NCBI GenBank assembly: GCA_017643685.1
Contig: JAEPMY010000027.1
Location: forward strand, 1-32,299
Direction of reading: 5' to 3'
Length of the DNA: 32,299 bases
DNA from: Sneathiella sp.
GTDB lineage: Bacteria > Pseudomonadota > Alphaproteobacteria > Sneathiellales > Sneathiellaceae
Shown here: positions 6,907-16,115 of the stretch, one piece after another
How the letters are laid out: the number at the start of each line of letters is the position of its first letter
Position numbering within the stretch: position 1 is the first letter of the stretch
Notes under the pieces: model-generated
The model's database searches: none
What the model was told of the DNA's origin: nothing
Seen by the model: the letters and a program-made list of their open reading frames with translations, nothing else
Translations under genes and position numbers: made by a program

Positions 6907-7812
6907 ATGGTCAGCTTTATGTCGACTAGTGCGGCCCCGGTGGCATCCAATTCATTTCAGGACTTGATCCTGACCCTGCAGCATTTTTGGGCGGAGCAGG
7001 GATGTGTCATTCTTCAGCCTTACGATATGGAAGTGGGCGCGGGTACTTTTCACCCTGCGACAACTCTTCGTGCGCTTGGGCCAGAGCCTTGGAATGCTGC
7101 CTATGTGCAGCCGTCCCGCCGTCCCACAGACGGTCGTTATGGCGAGAACCCCAACCGTGGTCAGCATTATTATCAATTCCAAGTAATCATGAAGCCCTCT
7201 CCTGAGAATATTCAGGAGCTGTACCTTCAGAGCTTATATGCCCTTGGTATTGACCCAAAGAACCATGACATCCGCTTCGTTGAAGATGATTGGGAAAGCC
7301 CAACTCTTGGCGCATGGGGGCTTGGCTGGGAAGTTTGGTGTGACGGCATGGAAGTGAGCCAGTTCACATATTTCCAACAAGTCGGTGGTTTCGATTGTAA
7401 TCCCGTCTCTGGTGAGTTGACTTATGGCCTTGAACGTCTTGCCATGTACGTGCAGGGCGTTGATCGCATGTATGATCTCAAATGGAATAATCACGGCGTC
7501 ACATATGGCGATGTCTTCCTGCAAAATGAACAGGAAATGTCTGCCTATAACTTCGAACATTCCGACCCCGACATTCTGTTCCGCCATTTTGAAGATGCAG
7601 AAAAACAGTGCCAGCAAATTTTGGCAGCGGGTCTGGCTCTTCCTGCTTATGACCAGTGCATGAAAGCCAGTCATGTCTTTAACCTACTGGATGCGCGCGG
7701 CGTGATCAGTGTAACCGAGCGTGCCGCGTATATCGGCCGTGTTCGGGCATTGGCCAAAGGCTGTGCGGAGCAATGGCTTCGCAATCGCGGACATCTGGAC
7801 GGAGAGGGATAA
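6907..7812 (+). CDS. glyQ: Glycyl-tRNA synthetase alpha subunit
   Basis: This catalytic subunit of the bacterial alpha2-beta2 glycyl-tRNA synthetase is 301 residues from the ATG at 6907. It has the near-invariant [18 protein letters not shown] opening, [19 protein letters not shown], and the class II motif 2 region [14 protein letters not shown]. It makes glycyl-adenylate and charges tRNA(Gly) together with the beta subunit encoded immediately downstream. A second ATG at 6919 is an alternative start; neither has a strong ribosome-binding site. The glyQ stop is 2 bp before the glyS start, so the operon is tight. Confidence 0.96.
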   Translation: MVSFMSTSAAPVASNSFQDLILTLQHFWAEQGCVILQPYDMEVGAGTFHPATTLRALGPEPWNAAYVQPSRRPTDGRYGENPNRGQHYYQFQVIMKPSPENIQELYLQSLYALGIDPKNHDIRFVEDDWESPTLGAWGLGWEVWCDGMEVSQFTYFQQVGGFDCNPVSGELTYGLERLAMYVQGVDRMYDLKWNNHGVTYGDVFLQNEQEMSAYNFEHSDPDILFRHFEDAEKQCQQILAAGLALPAYDQCMKASHVFNLLDARGVISVTERAAYIGRVRALAKGCAEQWLRNRGHLDGEG

Positions 7813-7814
7813 TC

Positions 7815-9872
7815 ATGGCTGAATTTTTGCTGGAACTTTTTTCCGAAGAAATCCCTGCGCGTATGCAGGTTAAGGCGGCTGATGATCTCGCCCGCTTGGT
7901 CACTGAGGCGCTGAAAGATAAAGGGCTTGAGTTTGGTGATGTGGTCACGTACTCAACGCCCCGCCGTCTGACATTGGCGGTTCAGGATTTGCCGACGGCG
8001 CAGCCTGACAAGTCCGAAGAACGTCGCGGACCCCGCGTTGGAGCACCTGATAAGGCGTTGGAAGGGTTTCTGCGCTCCACTGGTCTCACAAAAGAGCAGT
8101 TGGAAGAGCGGGAAACGCCCAAAGGCGCCTTTTATTATGCTGTGATTGAGACTAAAGGCGGTAAAACCGCTGACGTGCTGGCCGAAATTTTACCAGAAGC
8201 GTTGTCTAACCTTCCATGGCCAAAGCCAATGAAATGGTCTGACTATAAAGCGCGCTGGGTACGTCCGTTGCATTCAATTCTTTGTCTGTTCGGCGGTGAG
8301 ACGCTTTCCTTTAACTGGGAACACCTGTCTTCTTCAAACACGACCTTCGGTCACCGTTTTATGGCTCCGGCGCAGTTGGAAATTGCAGATTTGTCTGATT
8401 ATCAGGCGAAGATGAAAAATGCTTATGTGGTGCTTGACCATAAAGAACGCCAGGACATCATCCTGAAAGACGCAACACGTCTTGCGACTGCGGAAGGGCT
8501 GAATTTGATCGATGACCCAGTTTTGCTTGCTGAGGTTGCAGGTCTTGTCGAATGGCCTGAAAGCTTAATTGGTCGCATCGATCCGCAGTTTATGGATGTC
8601 CCGCAGGAAGCTCTTATTTCTGCCATGCGCAGTCACCAGAAATATTTCTCCCTCGCGGATGATAACGGCAAAATGGCCCCGTTCTTTATTACAGTGGCCA
8701 ACCTTCGGGCGGAAGATGGTGGTCAGAAAATTACTGCCGGCAATGAGCGGGTATTGAGTGCACGCCTTTCTGACGCCAAGTTTTTCTGGGATCAGGATCG
8801 GAAATCCAATCTGGCAAGCCGCCTGGAAGCACTTGAGAAGGTGGTTTTCCATGCGCGTCTTGGGACTGTTCGGGAAAAGGTTGCCCGTATTGTTGCATTG
8901 AGTGAGGCCATTGCGCCTTATGTTGCGGGCGCAGATGTTGAAGATTGTAAACGGGCGGCTCTACTGTGTAAGGCCGATCTTACAACCGAAATGGTTGGTG
9001 AGTTCGCGGACCTACAAGGCTTGATGGGCCGCTACTATGCGCAGCATGATGGCGAAAAAGAAGCTGTCGCCACAGCATTGCAGGAACATTATTCCCCGCT
9101 AGGACCAAATGATAATTGTCCGTCTGAACCGGTTAGTGTTGTTGTGGCATTGGCGGATAAAATCGACACATTGGTTGGCTTTTTTGCCATGCAAGAAAAA
9201 CCAACTGGATCTAAAGACCCATATGCTCTTCGCCGGGCTGCTTTGGGGGTGATCCGTTTGGTTCTGGAAAATGGTCTGCGTCTTCCACTCGTCAAGATTT
9301 TCGAAGCTGCGGATACCTTGCAGATTGTTGATGAGAAACTGATCGCGGGCGAGCTGCTTGATTTCTTTGCAGATCGTTTAAAAGTTCACTTGAAAGAACA
9401 GAGTGTTCGTCACGACTATGTCGCATCTGTCTTCGCTCTGGGCGGAACCAGTGATCTTGTGCGTCTGATGTCTCAGGTGGAAGCGCTTTCTGGTTTTCTG
9501 GGTTCTGATGACGGTGCGAACTTGTTGATTGCCTATCGCCGGGCGGCCAACATCCTTCGTATTGAAGAGAAAAAAGATGGTGTTTCCTATGATCAGCAGC
9601 CAGATGCGGCGCTGCTTAGTGAAGCACCTGAAAAAGCCCTATTTGATCGTATCGAAGAAGTTCTGCCCCTGATCACAGGCGCCCTTGGTAAAGATGAGTT
9701 TGATGTGGCCTTTAAAGCAGCGGCCACTCTTCGCGGACCAGTGGACAACTTTTTTGAAGCGGTAACGGTAAACGCGGATGCAGCCGACATCCGTGAAAAC
9801 AGGCTCCGTCTTTTGTCGAGTATTCGCAATGCGCTCGACCAATTGGCGGATCTTTCAAAAATCGAAGGCTGA
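7815..9872 (+). CDS. glyS: Glycyl-tRNA synthetase beta subunit
   Basis: The 685-residue beta subunit starts MAEFLLELFSEEIPARMQ, the family signature. Other conserved blocks include RRGPRVGAPDKALEGF, KPMKWSDYKARWVRP, ISAMRSHQKYFSL and the C-terminal anticodon-binding region (LRLLSSIRNALDQLADLSKIEG at the end). It recognises tRNA(Gly) and supports the GlyQ active site. The ATG at 7815 is chosen because GGAGAGGG lies 6 bases before it; the frame is open further upstream but inside glyQ. ppdK follows after a short gap. Confidence 0.96.
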   Translation: MAEFLLELFSEEIPARMQVKAADDLARLVTEALKDKGLEFGDVVTYSTPRRLTLAVQDLPTAQPDKSEERRGPRVGAPDKALEGFLRSTGLTKEQLEERETPKGAFYYAVIETKGGKTADVLAEILPEALSNLPWPKPMKWSDYKARWVRPLHSILCLFGGETLSFNWEHLSSSNTTFGHRFMAPAQLEIADLSDYQAKMKNAYVVLDHKERQDIILKDATRLATAEGLNLIDDPVLLAEVAGLVEWPESLIGRIDPQFMDVPQEALISAMRSHQKYFSLADDNGKMAPFFITVANLRAEDGGQKITAGNERVLSARLSDAKFFWDQDRKSNLASRLEALEKVVFHARLGTVREKVARIVALSEAIAPYVAGADVEDCKRAALLCKADLTTEMVGEFADLQGLMGRYYAQHDGEKEAVATALQEHYSPLGPNDNCPSEPVSVVVALADKIDTLVGFFAMQEKPTGSKDPYALRRAALGVIRLVLENGLRLPLVKIFEAADTLQIVDEKLIAGELLDFFADRLKVHLKEQSVRHDYVASVFALGGTSDLVRLMSQVEALSGFLGSDDGANLLIAYRRAANILRIEEKKDGVSYDQQPDAALLSEAPEKALFDRIEEVLPLITGALGKDEFDVAFKAAATLRGPVDNFFEAVTVNADAADIRENRLRLLSSIRNALDQLADLSKIEG

Positions 9873-9904
9873 CAACGACTAGCAAAGTGAAAGTGAACGG
9901 AACG

Positions 9905-12583
9905 ATGACGAAGTGGGTTTATTCCTTTGGAGATGGAACCGCAGACGGGCAAGCAGATATGCGTAACCTGCTCGGCGGCAAAGGCGCCAACCTCGCTGAG
10001 ATGAGCAATCTCGGCTTGCCGGTTCCTTCAGGCTTTACCATTTCTACAGAGGTATGTACTGCCTATTACGAAAATGATCGGAACTATCCATCCGATCTGG
10101 CAGAGCAGGTTTCAGCAGCGGTAGAGAAAATTGAAAACTCCGTTGGTGGCCGCTTCGGCGATAAGTCGCAGCCGCTTCTGGTATCTGTCCGCTCCGGCGC
10201 CCGTGCTTCTATGCCGGGTATGATGGATACTGTTTTGAACCTCGGCCTGAATGACGAAACGGTTCTAGGTCTTGCTGAACAGTCCGGAGATAAACGCTTT
10301 GCCTACGATAGCTATCGCCGCTTTATCCAGATGTACTCTGACGTTGTTTTAGGTGTCGAGCACCATCACTTCGAAGAGCTTCTGGAAATTTTGAAAGAAG
10401 AAAAAGGCTACACGCTGGATACCGATCTGAATGCAGAAGATTGGGAAGAGCTGGTTGGTCAGTATAAAGCCAAAGCTGAAGAAGAGCTTGGGAAACCATT
10501 TCCTCAAGACGTTAATGACCAGCTCTGGGGCGCGATCAGCGCGGTATTCGGTTCCTGGATGAACCAACGTGCGATTACCTACCGCCGCTTGCATGACATT
10601 CCAGCTGAGTGGGGCACAGCGGTAAACGTTCAGGCCATGGTGTTCGGTAATATGGGTGATGATAGTGCGACTGGTGTTGCCTTTACTCGTAACCCATCCA
10701 CGGGTGAGCGTCGTTTTTATGGCGAGTTCCTTGTAAATGCACAGGGTGAGGATGTTGTGGCGGGTATCCGTACACCACAAAACCTGACAAAGCAGGCTCG
10801 TGAGGAAGCGGGTGATGACGCACCTTCCATGGAAGAGTTATTCCCGGAAGTGTTTGCGCAGCTTGTTGAAGTCTATCAGAAGCTGGAAGATCACTACCGT
10901 GACATGCAGGACATTGAATTCACTGTTCAGCAAGGCAAACTTTGGATGTTGCAGACCCGTTCCGGTAAGCGGACAGCTAAGGCTGCACTGAAAATTGCGG
11001 TTGATATGGTGGAAGAAGATCTGATTTCTCGCGAAGAAGCGATCAAACGGATTGAGCCATCCTCCCTTGATCAGTTGCTCCACCCAACACTGGATCCAAA
11101 AGCTGAGAAAAATGTGATTGCACGTGGTCTGCCGGCAAGTCCGGGGGCGGCCTCCGGTGAGATTGTTTTCAGCAGTGACGAGGCCGAGAAATTGGCAGCC
11201 GAAGGCAAAGCGGTCATTCTTGTGCGGATTGAAACAAGCCCTGAAGACATTCACGGTATGCATGCGGCAAAAGGTATTCTGACCAGCCGCGGCGGCATGA
11301 CATCTCACGCAGCTGTGGTTGCTCGTGGTATGGGGCGCGCCTGTGTATCCGGTGCCGGCTCCGTGAATATTGACTACCGTGAAGAGACCATGTCCGTTAT
11401 GGGGCAAACCTTCAACAAAGGTGATATCATCACAATCGACGGCGGTACTGGTGAAGTCATGCTGGGGTCGGTTGATATGATCCTGCCAGAACTTTCTGGT
11501 ACTTTCGGCACATTGATGGCTTGGGCTGATGAAATTCGTCGCTTGCGTGTTCGTACAAATGCTGAAACGCCACTTGACGCCGAGACTGCACGGAAGTTTG
11601 GTGCAGAAGGCATTGGCCTTTGCCGGACAGAGCACATGTTCTTTGATGCAGATCGGATTGTTGCTGTTCGTCAGATGATCCTGGCTGATACGCTGGAGGA
11701 GCGGGAAGACGCTCTTGCTAAACTGTTGCCAGTTCAGAAAGCTGACTTTGTGGAATTGTTCCGTATTATGTCTGGCCTTCCGGTAACTGTTCGTTTGCTT
11801 GATCCGCCCCTTCACGAGTTCCTACCTAAAACGGATGAGGAAATTGATGATCTGGCGAAAGCACTCGGTGCAGATGCCAAGAAGCTTCGTCACCGGGCTT
11901 TGCAGCTCCATGAATTTAACCCGATGCTGGGTCACCGGGGTTGTCGTTTGGGTATTTCATATCCTGAAATTTATGAGATGCAGGCGCGCGCGATTTTGGA
12001 GGCTGCAGCGGATGTGAGTAAAGAACTGGGTGAGACTGTAATCCCAGAGATCATGATCCCGCTGGTTGCAACTGAGAAAGAACTGGAAATCCTGAAGGGT
12101 AAAATTCAGGACGTTGCGAAGTTGATCGAAGAGGAAAGCGGCGTTGCGGTTGAATATCTGATCGGTACTATGATTGAGCTGCCACGCGCAGCGCTGCAGG
12201 CAGGTCATATTGCTAATCAGGCAGAGTTCTTCTCCTTTGGTACAAACGACCTGACGCAGACTACTTACGGTATTAGCCGTGACGACTCGGGCTCTTTCTT
12301 GGAAGACTATATCACCCAAGGGATTTACGAGACGGATCCATTTGTGTCACTTGATCAGGATGGTGTCGGTGAGCTGGTCAAGATCGCCGCCGAGCGTGGC
12401 CGTGAGACACGGAATGATATCAAACTAGGTATTTGCGGCGAGCATGGTGGTGACCCATCCAGTATCGATTTCTGCGAACATATCGGCCTGGATTACGTTT
12501 CTTGTTCTCCGTACCGTGTGCCGATTGCTCGTCTTGCCGCTGCGCAAGCCGCTCTGGGCGTTAGCCGAGAATCTGAAGCATAA
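9905..12583 (+). CDS. ppdK: Pyruvate, phosphate dikinase
   Basis: This 892-residue enzyme interconverts pyruvate, ATP and phosphate with phosphoenolpyruvate, AMP and diphosphate. The N-terminal ATP-grasp-like domain starts KWVYSFGDG and contains GGKGANLAEMSNLGLPVPSGFTI-type sequence and SVRSGARASMPGMMDT. The swivelling phosphohistidine domain has GGMTSHAAVVARGMG with catalytic His468. The C-terminal TIM-barrel ends with GICGEHGGDPSSIDFC, catalytic Cys844. GTG at 9887 is an alternative start, but family members begin near the ATG at 9905. It lies 32 bp after glyS on the same strand and probably shares its transcript. A bidirectional terminator follows. Confidence 0.96.
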   Translation: MTKWVYSFGDGTADGQADMRNLLGGKGANLAEMSNLGLPVPSGFTISTEVCTAYYENDRNYPSDLAEQVSAAVEKIENSVGGRFGDKSQPLLVSVRSGARASMPGMMDTVLNLGLNDETVLGLAEQSGDKRFAYDSYRRFIQMYSDVVLGVEHHHFEELLEILKEEKGYTLDTDLNAEDWEELVGQYKAKAEEELGKPFPQDVNDQLWGAISAVFGSWMNQRAITYRRLHDIPAEWGTAVNVQAMVFGNMGDDSATGVAFTRNPSTGERRFYGEFLVNAQGEDVVAGIRTPQNLTKQAREEAGDDAPSMEELFPEVFAQLVEVYQKLEDHYRDMQDIEFTVQQGKLWMLQTRSGKRTAKAALKIAVDMVEEDLISREEAIKRIEPSSLDQLLHPTLDPKAEKNVIARGLPASPGAASGEIVFSSDEAEKLAAEGKAVILVRIETSPEDIHGMHAAKGILTSRGGMTSHAAVVARGMGRACVSGAGSVNIDYREETMSVMGQTFNKGDIITIDGGTGEVMLGSVDMILPELSGTFGTLMAWADEIRRLRVRTNAETPLDAETARKFGAEGIGLCRTEHMFFDADRIVAVRQMILADTLEEREDALAKLLPVQKADFVELFRIMSGLPVTVRLLDPPLHEFLPKTDEEIDDLAKALGADAKKLRHRALQLHEFNPMLGHRGCRLGISYPEIYEMQARAILEAAADVSKELGETVIPEIMIPLVATEKELEILKGKIQDVAKLIEEESGVAVEYLIGTMIELPRAALQAGHIANQAEFFSFGTNDLTQTTYGISRDDSGSFLEDYITQGIYETDPFVSLDQDGVGELVKIAAERGRETRNDIKLGICGEHGGDPSSIDFCEHIGLDYVSCSPYRVPIARLAAAQAALGVSRESEA

Positions 12584-12602
12584 GTGAAGACTTCATATCA
12601 AT

Positions 12603-12634
12603 AAAAAAGGCCGGTGATTTCACTGGCCTTTTTT
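12603..12634. terminator. Bidirectional intrinsic terminator between ppdK and apbC
   Basis: The stem GGCCGGTG-ATTT-CACTGGCC has one G-U pair and is flanked by AAAAAA on the left and TTTTTT on the right. It therefore works as a hairpin plus U-tract in both directions and serves the two convergent genes. Confidence 0.9.
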
Positions 12635-12652
12635 ACGTTTGTCGATTAGGAA

Positions 12653-13756
12653 TTATTCAATGACGAATGCGGGGCCGCTATTTGAAAGCTGCTCTTCGAC
12701 CTTGCCCTGAATTTTCTCAGCTAGCGCTTTGTAGATTTTTGCGTGTTCTCCATCAGCTTTGATCGCCGTGACCGGTGTCCCGGCATCGGAGGTTTCCCGA
12801 ATTTCCATATGAAGTGGCACAGCGCCGAGGAAATCTGCGTTCAGCTCTTTTGCTGTCTCTTCCGCGCCACCATGCCCGAAGATGTCGCTACGCTCCCCAC
12901 AAGAAGGACAGAGGAAATAGCTCATATTTTCAATAATGCCGAAGACTGGAACTTCCACTTTTCGGAACATGTTCAGTCCTTTACGGGCATCCAAAAGGGC
13001 AATGTCTTGTGGTGTTGAGATAATAACTGCGCCCGTTAGCGGAACCCGCTGCGCCATTGTCAGTTGCGCATCACCTGTTCCCGGCGGCATATCAACAACC
13101 AACACATCCAGCTGGCCCCATTCTACATCAAATATCATTTGTTGAAGGGCGCTCATGACCATTGGGCCCCGCCAGATCATTGGGGTGTCTTCCTCAACAA
13201 GGAAACCCATAGACATGACTTTCAGGCCCCATTTTTCCATTGGGATAAGTTTTTTACCATCTTTTGTCTGTGGCTTGCCGGAAAGCCCCAGCATGCGGGG
13301 GAGTGATGGACCATAAATATCTGCATCTAGGATACCGACATTCAGTCCTTGCGCCGCAAGGCCGAGGGCTATGTTCACAGCACTGGTGGATTTGCCCACG
13401 CCGCCTTTACCGGAGGCAACAGCAATGATTGAGGCAACACCCGGAACTTCCGGCTTTTGTTGCGGTTGCGCTGGGCCTTTAGGGGCTGCAGGGGCAGCGC
13501 CGCTCTCTTTTTGTGCTGTCAGAATAACATTTACGGATTTGACCCCGTTCATACCAAACACAGCCTGTTCGGCTTCTTTTCGCAGTACTTCCATTTCGCC
13601 AGCTTCGGCCGGATCAATGGCGAGAGCAAAGGCAACATTGCCCTCTTTCAGGATCAGCCCCTGGACCATTCCAAGCGTGACAATATCTTTTCCCCGCTTT
13701 TTGTCCTGAATTTTGGATAAATGTTCGAGGATTAATTGCTCTGAAAGCTCGGCCAT
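12653..13756 (-). CDS. apbC: Mrp/ApbC/NBP35-family ATP-binding iron-sulfur cluster carrier
   Basis: This 367-residue P-loop ATPase delivers Fe-S clusters to apoproteins. Residues 1-80 form a MIP18/DUF59-type domain (AELSEQLILEHLSKIQDKK start). A Pro/Ala-rich linker follows. The deviant Walker A GKGGVGKS is at 116-123, and ILDADIYGPSLPRMLG comes next. The cluster-binding pair CPSC (Cys283, Cys286) sits in MSYFLCPSCGERSDIFG. The ATG at 13756 has GGAG nine bases upstream; upstream starts at 13780 and 13816 have none and would add non-conserved residues. The gene is divergent from hflK and shares a compact regulatory region with it. Confidence 0.93.
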   Translation of the reverse strand: MAELSEQLILEHLSKIQDKKRGKDIVTLGMVQGLILKEGNVAFALAIDPAEAGEMEVLRKEAEQAVFGMNGVKSVNVILTAQKESGAAPAAPKGPAQPQQKPEVPGVASIIAVASGKGGVGKSTSAVNIALGLAAQGLNVGILDADIYGPSLPRMLGLSGKPQTKDGKKLIPMEKWGLKVMSMGFLVEEDTPMIWRGPMVMSALQQMIFDVEWGQLDVLVVDMPPGTGDAQLTMAQRVPLTGAVIISTPQDIALLDARKGLNMFRKVEVPVFGIIENMSYFLCPSCGERSDIFGHGGAEETAKELNADFLGAVPLHMEIRETSDAGTPVTAIKADGEHAKIYKALAEKIQGKVEEQLSNSGPAFVIE

Positions 13757-13796
13757 ACTTGAAAACTCCGGGTTTGACATCACATGGGTATGCAAC

Positions 13797-13814
13797 GCAA
13801 TGTACCTACATTGC
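13797..13814. repeat. Perfect palindrome GCAATGTA-CC-TACATTGC, possible operator
   Basis: This 18-bp site has 8-bp perfect arms around a 2-bp centre. It lies between apbC and hflK, overlaps the -35 proposed for hflK, and sits just downstream of the start proposed for apbC transcripts. Its size and symmetry suit a dimeric repressor or activator. I do not recognise the regulator. Confidence 0.5.
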
Positions 13815-13839
13815 ACAAATTGTTAGGGTGTCATATAAC
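13811..13839 (+). promoter_or_regulatory. Candidate hflK promoter
   Basis: TTGCAC (13811-13816) and TATAAC (13834-13839) are separated by 17 bp. The leader to the hflK ATG would be about 50 nt. Confidence 0.45.
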
Positions 13840-13860
13840 CCTTGTGAGACGAGTAAGCAA
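13832..13860 (-). promoter_or_regulatory. Candidate apbC promoter overlapping the hflK promoter
   Basis: On the minus strand, TTGCTT (13860-13855) and TATATG (13837-13832) are 17 bp apart. The -10 shares bases with the opposite hflK -10, so the two promoters would compete for polymerase. Confidence 0.35.
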
Positions 13861-13893
13861 TTATGCTGCATAAAACAGAGGAGAGCGTAGCCA

Positions 13894-14985
13894 ATGCCTT
13901 GGAATAATCAAGGTGGTAATGGTGGCGGATGGCAAGGCGGCGGTGGAGGAAACCGCGGACCTTGGGGACAGGGACCAAGTGGTCAACAACCGCCTAATCT
14001 GGAAGACATTATCAAAAAAGGTCAGGATAAATTGAAAGACACGTTGCCAGGTGGCGGCGGTGGCGCTTTTGGTATTCTGGTTATTCTGTTCGTGGCAATT
14101 GCGGGCTGGCTCGCCAGTGGTTTTTACACCGTTGAAGCAAATCAGCAGGGCGTGGTTCTGCGCTTCGGTGAGAAAGTGGCGCTTACTCAGCCGGGTTTGA
14201 ACTACCACTTGCCTTATCCGATCGAAACCGTTGAAACACCAAACGTAACCAAGGTGAACAGCATTGAGATCGGTTTCCGTCCAGCGGGTCAGGGAACGAC
14301 ACCTTATGCCCCCGAGAGCTTGATGCTGACTGGCGATGAAAATATCATCAACATCGGCTTTACGGTTTTGTGGCGGATCGCAGATGCAAGTCAGTATCTG
14401 TTTAACGTGGCTCAGCAGGATCTGACCATCCGCGCTATTGCAGAGAGTGCGATGCGTGAGGTTATTGGTCGTACTGATTTGAGCTATGCGATTACTGAAG
14501 GCCGCTCCAAAATCGAATTGGATGTTCAGACCAAAGTTCAAGAGGTCGTAGATGTGTATGGCCTTGGTGTTGAAATTTCTGAAATTAAACTTCAGGAATC
14601 TGAGCCTCCTCAGCAGGTTATTGATGCTTTCCGTGATGTGCAAGCGGCGGTAGCTGATAAAGAACGTGCTCAGAACGAAGCGCTTTCATATGCGAATGAT
14701 ATTGTTCCTCGTGCCCGTGGTGAAGCTGAGCGTATGCGTCAGGAGGCTGAAGGTTACCGCCAGCAGGTAATTGCGGAAGCAGAAGGTGATGCGGCTCGTT
14801 TCCTGTCTATTTACAACGAGTATAAAAAGGCACCAGAGGTGACACGTCAGCGTATCTACCTTGAAACCCTTCAGGAAGTTCTGAAAGGTAAGAACAAGGT
14901 GATTATTGATAGTGAGACTGGTGGCGGACAAGGTGTGGTCCCATACTTGCCACTGAATGAGTTGCAGAATAAGGGAGCTAAATAA
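13894..14985 (+). CDS. hflK: FtsH protease modulator HflK (SPFH/band 7 membrane protein)
   Basis: This 363-residue inner-membrane protein forms, with HflC, the large periplasmic cage around FtsH and modulates its proteolysis. The N-terminus is strongly Gly/Gln/Pro-rich (MPWNNQGGNGGGWQGGGGG), as in other HflK proteins. One transmembrane helix follows (about 58-80, FGILVILFVAIAGWLASGFY). The SPFH domain starts VEANQQGVVLRFGEK. A long Arg/Glu/Ala-rich helix (ADKERAQNEALSYANDIVPR) precedes the C-terminus. ATG at 13894 has GAGGAGAG upstream. Its stop overlaps the hflC ATG by one base (TAATG). Confidence 0.96.
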   Translation: MPWNNQGGNGGGWQGGGGGNRGPWGQGPSGQQPPNLEDIIKKGQDKLKDTLPGGGGGAFGILVILFVAIAGWLASGFYTVEANQQGVVLRFGEKVALTQPGLNYHLPYPIETVETPNVTKVNSIEIGFRPAGQGTTPYAPESLMLTGDENIINIGFTVLWRIADASQYLFNVAQQDLTIRAIAESAMREVIGRTDLSYAITEGRSKIELDVQTKVQEVVDVYGLGVEISEIKLQESEPPQQVIDAFRDVQAAVADKERAQNEALSYANDIVPRARGEAERMRQEAEGYRQQVIAEAEGDAARFLSIYNEYKKAPEVTRQRIYLETLQEVLKGKNKVIIDSETGGGQGVVPYLPLNELQNKGAK

Positions 14986-15860
14986 TGGGTAAGACACTTG
15001 GTGTTGTTCTCGCCGTTATTGTTGTTGCTCTGGGAATTATCGGTGCAACTTCGCTCTTCACTGTTGATGAGCGTGAACAGGCGATGATCATGCGTTTTGG
15101 TAAGGTTGATAAAATCATCACCGAACCTGGCTTGCAGTTCAAAATACCTTTTGTTCAGAACGTGATCTTTGTCGAGAGACGTGTTCTGGCGGTAAATGCT
15201 TCCCGTAGTGAGGTCGTGACGAAAGATCAGAAGCGTCTTCTCGTGGATGCATTCTCGCGTTTCAGAATTTCTGACCCACTGCTGTACTACCAATCATTTG
15301 GTGATTTGCGCGTTGCGTCATCTCGTATTGAGACATTGCTGAGTTCACGGGTTAAACAGGTTCTGGCCACGCAAATTCTGACAGACATTGTTTCCGGCGA
15401 ACGTAGTCGTTTGATGGATGAGATTAAAAATCAGGTGAATGCAGAGGTTGAGCGCCGTGGCCTTCAGGTTGTTGATGTTCGTATTGTGCGAGCCGACTTG
15501 CCAGAAGCCAACAGTCAGAAGGTTTTCGATCGTATGCGCACCCAGCGTGAACAGGAAGCGAAAGAGATCCGTGCGGAAGGTGCTGAGATCGCACAGCGTA
15601 TTCGGGCTAACGCAGAGCGGGAACGGACAGTTCTGATCGCCAATGCCAAGAAGGATGCTGAAATCCTGCGCGGTACGGGCGATGCGGAAAAGAACCGTAT
15701 TTTCGCGGAAGCCTTTGGTCAGGATCCAGACTTCTTTGCCTTCTATCGGTCAATGCAGGCCTATCGTGAGGCAATCTCTGACGATGATACAACAATGATC
15801 TTGTCACCGGAATCCGATTTCTTCCGGTACTTCGGATCTCAAGGAAAAGCTGGGAACTAA
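14985..15860 (+). CDS. hflC: FtsH protease modulator HflC (SPFH/band 7 membrane protein)
   Basis: This 291-residue partner of HflK has an N-terminal transmembrane helix (TLGVVLAVIVVALGIIGATS) and then the SPFH domain with FTVDEREQAMIMRFGKVD. A charged helical region (REQEAKEIRAEGAEIAQRIRANA) matches the HflC arm that lines the cage. Near the C-terminus, FFAFYRSMQAYREA and ILSPESDFFRYF are well-conserved HflC sequences. Translation is probably coupled to hflK through the one-base overlap. A strong terminator lies 19 bp after the stop. Confidence 0.96.
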   Translation: MGKTLGVVLAVIVVALGIIGATSLFTVDEREQAMIMRFGKVDKIITEPGLQFKIPFVQNVIFVERRVLAVNASRSEVVTKDQKRLLVDAFSRFRISDPLLYYQSFGDLRVASSRIETLLSSRVKQVLATQILTDIVSGERSRLMDEIKNQVNAEVERRGLQVVDVRIVRADLPEANSQKVFDRMRTQREQEAKEIRAEGAEIAQRIRANAERERTVLIANAKKDAEILRGTGDAEKNRIFAEAFGQDPDFFAFYRSMQAYREAISDDDTTMILSPESDFFRYFGSQGKAGN

Positions 15861-15879
15861 TTTCTCAGACTTTGATTAT

Positions 15880-15912
15880 GGCCTGCAAGGAATACCTTGC
15901 AGGCCTTTTTTA
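15880..15912 (+). terminator. Intrinsic terminator after hflC, directly ahead of the DUF2065 gene
   Basis: A perfect 11-bp stem GGCCTGCAAGG (15880-15890) / CCTTGCAGGCC (15895-15905) with an AATA loop is followed by TTTTTT. The next gene starts only 15 bp after the U-tract, so this element probably reduces rather than abolishes downstream expression. Confidence 0.88.
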
Positions 15913-15926
15913 TTGGAGTTGGTATT

Positions 15927-16115
15927 TTGTGGGACGAATTATTACTCGCTGGTGCGCTGGTTTTGTTCATTGAGGGCGCGCTTTATACCCTGTTTCCTAA
16001 TTTGATGAAGCGGATGATTTTGTCTGTTCTCAGCATTCCAAGTCAGCAACTTAGAATATCAGGTCTGGTCTTGGCGGCAGTTGGTGTTCTATGCGCATGG
16101 TTGCTGAAAAATTAA
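15927..16115 (+). CDS. DUF2065-family small membrane protein
   Basis: This protein of about 62 residues has two hydrophobic helices: LLLAGALVLFIEGALYTLFP, then a short loop with QQLRISG, then LVLAAVGVLCAWLL. This is the DUF2065 pattern of small inner-membrane proteins commonly found next to hflKC. The function is unknown. I choose TTG at 15927 because GGAG at 15915-15918 is 8 bases before it. The open frame reaches back to 15897, but that would place the start inside the terminator stem. The lack of room for a promoter means it must rely on read-through or on a promoter within hflC. Confidence 0.75.
   Translation: MWDELLLAGALVLFIEGALYTLFPNLMKRMILSVLSIPSQQLRISGLVLAAVGVLCAWLLKN

Noticed and set aside
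7773-7814. N-terminal extension of glyS upstream of 7815
   Set aside because: It lies within glyQ and lacks conservation; the ATG at 7815 has a strong ribosome-binding site and gives the standard N-terminus.
10838-11815. 325-codon open frame on the minus strand inside ppdK
   Set aside because: It is antisense to strongly conserved ppdK sequence, has no recognisable domain and no start signal, and its composition is that of a frame shadow.
13757-13816. Longer apbC start at 13816 or 13780
   Set aside because: Neither has a ribosome-binding site. The extension would cover the palindrome and promoter region, while ATG 13756 has GGAG at good spacing.
13861-14643. 260-codon open frame on the minus strand over hflK
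   Set aside because: It is fully antisense to hflK, whose sequence and ribosome-binding site are convincing; the antisense product has no family features.
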